Shown here: positions 5,571 through 9,203 of the stretch, one piece after another
Layout: every line of letters starts with the position of its first letter
Position numbering within the stretch: position 1 is the first letter of the stretch
Assembly: GCA_023390675.1 (NCBI GenBank)
Contig: JAEWCK010000136.1
Span: forward strand, 1 to 9,203
Reading direction: 5' to 3'
Length of the DNA: 9,203 nucleotides
Source of the DNA: Pseudomonadota bacterium
GTDB lineage: Bacteria; Pseudomonadota; Alphaproteobacteria; Sphingomonadales; Sphingomonadaceae
Notes under the pieces: model-generated
What the model was told of the DNA's origin: nothing
What the model saw: only the letters and a program-made list of their open reading frames with translations
Database searches by the model: none
Position numbers and translations under genes: made by a program

Positions 5571-7145
5571 TTACAACCGCCGCGGCCCCAGATCGGCGTC
5601 GATCGTCGGCTTGTAGCGCGGCGCCACCCGCGCCTTGGTCGCCTGCTCATAGGCATAGCCGGCGCTCAGCAGCAGCCCGTCCGACCATTCCGGCCCGATG
5701 AAAGACAGTCCCGCGGGCAACCCGTTCACCAGGCCCATCGGCACGGTCAAATGCGGATAGCCCGAGATCGCCGGCAGCTCGCTCGCCGACGGGCCGGCGA
5801 ACTGGTCGCCATGCGCCGGGTCGCTCAGCCACGGCGTGCCATAGGTCGGGGTGACGAGGATCTGGACGTTACCCGCCTTGAGCATTGCGCCGATCCCCTC
5901 GGCGCCGGCCAGCCGCAGCGACTTGGCCCGCGCCGCCTTGTATTCGGGATCGTCGAGCCCCTTGGTCTTTTCGGCCTTGAGGAAGGTCTCTTGCCCGAAG
6001 AAGGGCATCTCGGCGATCTGGTTCTCGGCGTCGAAGCGGATCACATCGGCGAGAGTCCGCGTCTTCACCGTGTCGGGGGTGGTGGCGAGATAGGCGGCGA
6101 GATCGGCCTTGAGCTCGGTATAGAGCACCAGGCTCTCCGCCTCGCCGATCCCCTTCATTTCGGGCACCTTGACCTCGACGAGCGTCGCCCCGGCCGAGCG
6201 CAGCTCCTGCAGCGCCTGATCGAAGCGCGCCGCGAGATCGTCGGCCATGTCGGGCTTCCAATAGCCGACGCGCATCCCCTTGAGCGCGTCCGGCGAAAGC
6301 CCGGCGGCGAAGTCCTTGCGCTGCCCGTCCGCCTTGGCGGTCGCCGGATCGGCAGGATCGCTGCCGACCATCGCCGAGAACAGGATCGCGACGTCCTTGA
6401 CCGAGCGCCCCATCGGCCCCGGCGTATCCTGGCTGTGGCTGATCGGCACGACATGGGTGCGGCTCACCATGCCGAGCGTCGGCTTGAGCCCCGCCAGCCC
6501 GTTCATCGACGAAGGGCACACCACCGATCCGTCGGTCTCGGTGCCCACCGCCACCGCCGCGAGACTCGCCGCCACCGCCGCGCCCGATCCGCTCGACGAG
6601 CCACATGACGAGCGGTCGAGCGCGTAAGGGTTGCGCACCAGCCCGCCGACCGCGCTCCACCCGCTCATCGAATTGTTCGAGCGGATGTTCGCCCATTCGG
6701 ACAAGTTGGTCTTGCCGAGGATCACCGCGCCCTGCGCGCGCAGCAGCGCCACCAAGGGCGCGTCGCGCTTGGTCCAATTGTCCTTGAGCGCCAGGCTCCC
6801 CGCCGTGGTCGGCAGCTCCTTCGTCTCGATATTATCCTTGATCAGCACCGGAATCCCGTCGAGCGGCCCGAGCAGCTTCTTCGCCTGGCGCCTCTTGTCG
6901 CTCGCCCGCGCCTGGTCGATCGCGTCGGGGCTCACCGCGATCACGCTGCGCAGCCCGGGCCCCTTGCGGTCGATCGCCTCGATCCGCGCAAGATAGCCGA
7001 GCGTGATGCTTTCGCTCGTGGCGTCGCCCCGCGCCATCGCGGCGTCGAGCGCGTCGATCGACTGCTCCTCGACCTTCACCTGCTGCGCCGCTGCGGGCGA
7101 CGCCGCCACGATCGCCAGCGCCGTTCCGATAAGCCAATGCCACAT
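5571..7145 (-). CDS. Amidase-signature family hydrolase with signal peptide
   Basis: A 524-residue serine hydrolase of the amidase signature family (relatives include GatA, bacterial amidases and fatty-acid amide hydrolase). The Ser-cisSer-Lys triad can be placed by motif and spacing: K103 in PVLIKDNI, cis-S183 in SSCGSSSGSGAAVAAS, and nucleophile S207 in GTETDGSVVCPSS; S207 lies 24 residues after S183, as in the family. Residues 1-20 (MWHWLIGTALAIVAASPAAA, then QQ) look like a Sec signal peptide with an AxA cleavage site, so the enzyme probably acts in the periplasm. That argues against a GatA role in Glu-tRNA(Gln) amidation. The substrate is unknown: a linear amide, peptide amide or nitrogenous compound. 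The ATG at 7145 has a weak GGGGG about 5 nt upstream. The gene stands alone, converging on the DUF4345-like gene. Confidence 0.92.
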   Translation of the reverse strand: MWHWLIGTALAIVAASPAAAQQVKVEEQSIDALDAAMARGDATSESITLGYLARIEAIDRKGPGLRSVIAVSPDAIDQARASDKRRQAKKLLGPLDGIPVLIKDNIETKELPTTAGSLALKDNWTKRDAPLVALLRAQGAVILGKTNLSEWANIRSNNSMSGWSAVGGLVRNPYALDRSSCGSSSGSGAAVAASLAAVAVGTETDGSVVCPSSMNGLAGLKPTLGMVSRTHVVPISHSQDTPGPMGRSVKDVAILFSAMVGSDPADPATAKADGQRKDFAAGLSPDALKGMRVGYWKPDMADDLAARFDQALQELRSAGATLVEVKVPEMKGIGEAESLVLYTELKADLAAYLATTPDTVKTRTLADVIRFDAENQIAEMPFFGQETFLKAEKTKGLDDPEYKAARAKSLRLAGAEGIGAMLKAGNVQILVTPTYGTPWLSDPAHGDQFAGPSASELPAISGYPHLTVPMGLVNGLPAGLSFIGPEWSDGLLLSAGYAYEQATKARVAPRYKPTIDADLGPRRL

Positions 7146-7174
7146 GCGAGCCCCCGAATTCGAATGTCGCCCGC

Positions 7175-7202
7175 ACGCTAGGCCGCCCGGCTCTCAAGTC
7201 AA
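7175..7202 (-). promoter_or_regulatory. Candidate promoter of the amidase gene
   Basis: On the minus strand TTGACT (7202-7197, 5/6 to the -35 consensus) and TAGCGT (7180-7175, 3/6 to the -10 consensus) are separated by 16 bp. Initiation would fall about 20-25 nt before the ATG at 7145. The weak -10 is normal for GC-rich alphaproteobacterial promoters, but the call rests only on similarity and spacing. Confidence 0.35.
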
Positions 7203-7272
7203 CGCGCGCCTCGGGTTCGCCGGTACCCGACATGCCCGGCCGTCGGGAAACGATCCACAGATCCGAAATCAT

Positions 7273-7289
7273 GTGGACACATCGTCCAC
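7273..7289. repeat. Inverted repeat GTGGAC-ACATC-GTCCAC
   Basis: Perfect 6-bp arms (7273-7278 and 7284-7289) around a 5-bp spacer, followed by an AT-rich AAAAAATTT tract at 7293-7301. It lies 128 bp upstream of the amidase start and about 390 bp upstream of nrdA. The form fits a dimeric-regulator operator, though the target gene is unclear. Its left part and the sequence at 7251-7259 also resemble DnaA boxes at 7 of 9 positions. Confidence 0.4.
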
Positions 7290-7427
7290 GCCAAAAAATT
7301 TCGGTTCGCGCTTCGTTCTCTTGCCTTTCGAGAACCCTAGGAAAGTCCACGCGTCGCTGCACTGCACCGGCATCGGGCGCGCCACGAAACGACTCATTTT
7401 AGCGACGAACCGAGTCTTCGAAGAGTC

Positions 7428-7443
7428 ATTTACCGTCTTGTGT
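7428..7443 (+). promoter_or_regulatory. Possible second, degenerate NrdR half-box
   Basis: Nine of 16 positions match the NrdR box, nearly all in the right half (CTTGTGT). Its centre is 30 bp from the better box at 7458-7473, close to the 31-32 bp usual for NrdR box pairs. Alone it would not be called. Confidence 0.3.
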
Positions 7444-7457
7444 CCGGAATCGGTTTG

Positions 7458-7473
7458 GCACAATCTGTTGTGG
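7458..7473 (+). promoter_or_regulatory. Candidate NrdR box
   Basis: The 16-mer contains the inverted repeat CACAA-TCTG-TTGTG and matches the NrdR consensus ACACWATATATWGTGT at 12 of 16 positions (12 of the central 14). NrdR is the ATP/dATP-sensing repressor that binds such boxes upstream of ribonucleotide reductase genes in most bacteria. Position about 210 bp before a ribonucleotide reductase start, with a partial second box nearby, supports the call. I see no confident -35/-10 pair around it. Confidence 0.5.
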
Positions 7474-7513
7474 TTGCACTGAGGGGCAGGCTCAAGCACT
7501 GGTGGACTCGGCA

Positions 7514-7531
7514 CCGCATACCCATATGCGG
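7514..7531 (+). repeat. Hairpin CCGCATA-CCCA-TATGCGG in the putative nrdA leader
   Basis: A perfect 7-bp stem (7514-7520 with 7525-7531) and 4-nt loop. GGCAC (7510-7514) and GTGCC (7545-7549) could form an outer helix around it, partly competing for one base. This suggests a folded 5' leader if transcription starts upstream of 7500, which is not shown. Confidence 0.4.
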
Positions 7532-7595
7532 AGCGGGCGAACTTGTGCCCAGGTTTCGGCGCATGGACACCTTTTGTTCTTTCGCACGAAGCCGC

Positions 7596-7613
7596 GCCGA
7601 TGGTAGGATCGGC
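7596..7613 (+). repeat. Hairpin GCCGAT-GGTAGG-ATCGGC in the putative nrdA leader
   Basis: A perfect 6-bp stem (7596-7601 with 7608-7613) and 6-nt loop, between the hairpin at 7514 and the palindrome at 7637. I see no match to a known riboswitch class. Confidence 0.3.
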
Positions 7614-7636
7614 CTTCGCCCCGAGTCGGACAGCAA

Positions 7637-7652
7637 GCCTCCCGCGGGAGGC
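7637..7652. repeat. 16-bp perfect palindrome GCCTCCCGCGGGAGGC before nrdA
   Basis: A perfect DNA palindrome 29 bp upstream of the nrdA ATG. As RNA it folds to a 6-bp GC stem with a CGCG loop. Its left arm CCTCC is complementary to Shine-Dalgarno-like sequence, so in the leader it could pair with either its own right arm or the GGGG of the ribosome binding site at 7669-7673. As DNA it could be an operator. No T-run follows, so it is not a plain terminator. Confidence 0.45.
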
Positions 7653-7681
7653 GCGTCGTAGGGTCAGTAGGGGTGAGAGTC

Positions 7682-9203
7682 ATGGAATTCAGGGACACGG
7701 ACAGCAGCGTGAACGAGACCGTCGCCGAAGCTCCTGCCGCCGCCAAGGCGGCCACCGACGGTGCTGCGCCCAAGGCGGCGGCGAAGGCGCGCAAGAAGAA
7801 TGATTCGAAGGCCGTCGCGCCGCGCGCGTTCGACGTTGAGGTCGATCATTCGCGCGACGCGCTGCTCACCGAGTTCGGCAAGGAGACGCTGAACGACCGC
7901 TATCTGCTGCCCGGCGAATCCTATCAGGATCTCTTCGTCCGCGTCGCCTCGGCCTATGCCGACGATCAGGCGCACGCCCAGCGCATCTACGATTACATCT
8001 CGAAGCTGTGGTTCATGCCCGCCACGCCGGTCCTCTCGAACGGCGGCACCGGGCGCGGCCTTCCCATCTCGTGCTTCCTCAATTCGGTGCCCGACAGCCT
8101 CAACGGCATCGTCGACACCTGGAACGAGAATGTCTGGCTCGCCTCGCGCGGCGGCGGCATCGGCACCTATTGGGGCAATGTCCGCGGCATCGGCGAGCCG
8201 GTCGGCCTCAACGGCAAGACTTCGGGCATCATTCCGTTCGTCCGGGTGATGGATTCGCTCACGCTCGCCATCTCCCAAGGCTCGCTCCGCCGCGGCTCGG
8301 CGGCCTGCTATCTCGACATCTCGCACCCCGAGATCGAGGAGTTCCTCGAGATCCGCAAACCCTCGGGCGACTTCAACCGCAAGGCATTGAACCTCCACCA
8401 CGGCGTGCTCATCCCGGACGCGTTCATGGAAGCCGTGCGCAGTGGCGAGGAATGGACGCTGAGGAGTCCCAAGGACGGCTCGGAGCGCGGCAAGGTCGAT
8501 GCGCGCGCGCTCTTCCAGAAGTTGGTCGAGACCCGTCTCGCGACCGGCGAGCCGTACATCGTGTTCGCCGATCACGTGAACTCGAACATGCCGAAGCATC
8601 ACCGCGAGCTGGGTCTCAAGGTCTCGACCTCGAATCTCTGCTCCGAGATCACGCTGCCCACCGGCAAGGACCATCTCGGCAACGAGCGTACCGCGGTCTG
8701 CTGCCTGTCCTCGCTCAACCTCGAGACCTGGGACCAGTGGAAGGACGACAAGACCTTCGTCGAGGACGTGATGCGCTTCCTCGACAACGTGTTGCAGGAC
8801 TATATCGACCGGGCCGAGCCCGGCATGGAGAAGGCCGCCTATTCGGCCGCGCGCGAGCGCTCGGTGGGCCTCGGCGTGATGGGCTTCCACTCCTTCCTCC
8901 AGGCGCGCGGGCTGCCCTTCGAAGGCGCGATGGCCAAGTCGCTCAACATGCGCATCTTCAAGCATATCCGCGCCGCGGTCGATCAGGCGTCGATGCAGCT
9001 CGCGGTCGAGCGCGGGCCCTGCCCCGACGCTGCCGAGATGGGCGTGATGGAGCGCTTCAGCTGCAAGATGGCGATCGCGCCGACTGCGTCGATCAGCATC
9101 ATCTGCGGCGGCACCAGCGCGTGCATCGAGCCGATCCCGGCGAACATCTACACGCACAAGACGCTGTCGGGCTCGTTCTCGGTCAGGAACCCCTATCTCG
9201 AGA
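7682..9203 (+). CDS. nrdA: Ribonucleoside-diphosphate reductase large (alpha) subunit, N-terminal part
   Basis: The gene runs off the window; 507 residues are visible with no stop. It makes deoxyribonucleotides by radical reduction of ribonucleotides. Seen directly: C131 in LPISCFL (redox cysteine position), the catalytic triad N318-x-C320-x-E322 in STSNLCSEITLPT, C340/C341 in AVCCLSSLNLE (partner redox cysteine), the RGGGIGTYWGNVR nucleotide-site loop (156-168), the ACYLDISHPEIEEFLEIRK segment (208-226) and APTASISIICGGTSACIEP (466-484). The start at ATG 7682 has AGGGG 8 nt upstream. Residues 1-45 are a low-complexity Ala/Lys-rich tail, and no N-terminal ATP-cone is present. A class I enzyme with a separate beta subunit is the likely reading, from overall similarity to sphingomonad alpha subunits. 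A class II enzyme is not fully excluded without the C-terminus and the next gene. Confidence 0.92.
   Translation, partial: MEFRDTDSSVNETVAEAPAAAKAATDGAAPKAAAKARKKNDSKAVAPRAFDVEVDHSRDALLTEFGKETLNDRYLLPGESYQDLFVRVASAYADDQAHAQRIYDYISKLWFMPATPVLSNGGTGRGLPISCFLNSVPDSLNGIVDTWNENVWLASRGGGIGTYWGNVRGIGEPVGLNGKTSGIIPFVRVMDSLTLAISQGSLRRGSAACYLDISHPEIEEFLEIRKPSGDFNRKALNLHHGVLIPDAFMEAVRSGEEWTLRSPKDGSERGKVDARALFQKLVETRLATGEPYIVFADHVNSNMPKHHRELGLKVSTSNLCSEITLPTGKDHLGNERTAVCCLSSLNLETWDQWKDDKTFVEDVMRFLDNVLQDYIDRAEPGMEKAAYSAARERSVGLGVMGFHSFLQARGLPFEGAMAKSLNMRIFKHIRAAVDQASMQLAVERGPCPDAAEMGVMERFSCKMAIAPTASISIICGGTSACIEPIPANIYTHKTLSGSFSVRNPYLE

Larger units (their letters stand above)
7146..7681. other. 536-bp non-coding region between amidase and nrdA
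   Basis: This is the longest gene-free stretch in the window and serves two divergent genes. Open frames of 68-100 codons cross it on both strands, but none has a recognisable domain, ribosome binding site or codon bias, so I call no gene. It is visibly less GC-rich than its flanks, especially 7260-7450. It holds a candidate amidase promoter, an inverted repeat near DnaA-box-like sequences, NrdR-box-like elements, a cluster of GANTC sites and several hairpins, each listed separately. Confidence 0.7.
7391..7681. promoter_or_regulatory. Cluster of seven GANTC (CcrM-type methylation) sites upstream of nrdA
   Basis: GANTC occurs at 7391, 7412, 7423, 7447, 7505, 7623 and 7677. In alphaproteobacteria the adenine of GANTC is methylated by CcrM, and its methylation state with GcrA tunes cell-cycle promoters. 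By my eye count the whole 1-7390 stretch has only seven such sites, so density here is about 25-fold higher. Two sites (7412 and 7423) are 11 bp apart and flank the palindrome TCTTCGAAGA (7415-7424). The last site ends directly before the nrdA ATG. Motif occurrence is seen directly; the regulatory role is inferred. Confidence 0.5.

Noticed and set aside
7273..7301. Hairpin plus AAAAAATTT as an intrinsic terminator
   Set aside because: The tract after the stem on the plus strand is A-rich, and no gene ends there on either strand.
7456..7479. TGGCAC...TTGCAC as a sigma-54 (-24/-12) promoter
   Set aside because: The GG and GC dinucleotides are 19 bp apart instead of 12, so the spacing is wrong.
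7003..7482. 159-codon plus-strand open frame across the amidase start and the non-coding region
   Set aside because: Nearly a third is antisense to the amidase start and the rest has no recognisable features.
7269..7514. 81-codon minus-strand open frame in the non-coding region
   Set aside because: No ribosome binding site, no domain, and it covers the NrdR-like boxes; chance openness is more likely.
7480..7681. Cobalamin riboswitch before the ribonucleotide reductase
   Set aside because: I do not see the conserved B12-box sequence, and the enzyme looks class I rather than B12-dependent.
7664..9157. Minus-strand open frame of 497 codons opposite nrdA
   Set aside because: nrdA has complete catalytic motifs on the plus strand; the antisense product is a compositional shadow.
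1..9203. Mobile element, defence island or CRISPR array
   Set aside because: No transposase, integrase, direct-repeat array, tRNA attachment site or composition break; the genes are ordinary chromosomal families.

Overview
The window is GC-rich chromosomal DNA with dense, ordinary housekeeping gene content. Protein family types, GC-rich codon use, sparse Shine-Dalgarno signals, clustered GANTC sites and a CTCCTGC-GAAA-GCAGGAG intergenic hairpin point to an alphaproteobacterium, most likely a sphingomonad (Sphingomonas or a relative). That assignment is inference from recognition, not from a search. I see no rRNA, tRNA, insertion sequence, phage gene or CRISPR array, and no convincing new multi-gene system. 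The least explained stretch is the 536-bp non-coding region upstream of the ribonucleotide reductase gene.

Layout. (1) 1-510 (+): C-terminal part of an RNB-domain ribonuclease. (2) 507-1112 (-): PAP2-family phosphatase, convergent with the ribonuclease and overlapping it by 4 bp. (3) 1173-1853 (+): TrmB, the tRNA m7G46 methyltransferase. (4) 1850-4641 (-): a four-gene run read leftward: SpoIIAA-like protein, BioF2/GNAT-like acyltransferase, exodeoxyribonuclease III (GTG start, 20-bp overlap with the gene before it) and a DUF1579-like protein, whose stop again overlaps TrmB's stop in a CTAG. (5) 4683-5533 (+): two small membrane proteins (DUF2721-like and DUF4345-like) coupled by an ATGA overlap and divergent from the SpoIIAA-like gene across only 41 bp. 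(6) 5534-5570: short convergent gap with a strong hairpin. (7) 5571-7145 (-): amidase-signature hydrolase with an apparent Sec signal peptide. (8) 7146-7681: non-coding region. (9) 7682-9203 (+): start of the class I-type ribonucleotide reductase large subunit, cut by the window end.

Functional links. RNA metabolism (RNB nuclease, TrmB), DNA repair (XthA) and dNTP supply (NrdA) are represented, but the genes do not form one pathway. The most informative regulatory signal lies before nrdA. It combines a 12/16 match to the NrdR box, a weaker half-box 30 bp upstream of it, seven GANTC (CcrM-type methylation) sites in about 290 bp against about one per kb in the first 7.4 kb, and several hairpins or palindromes in the putative leader. 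Together these suggest that dNTP synthesis here is tied both to nucleotide sensing and to the alphaproteobacterial cell-cycle methylation circuit.
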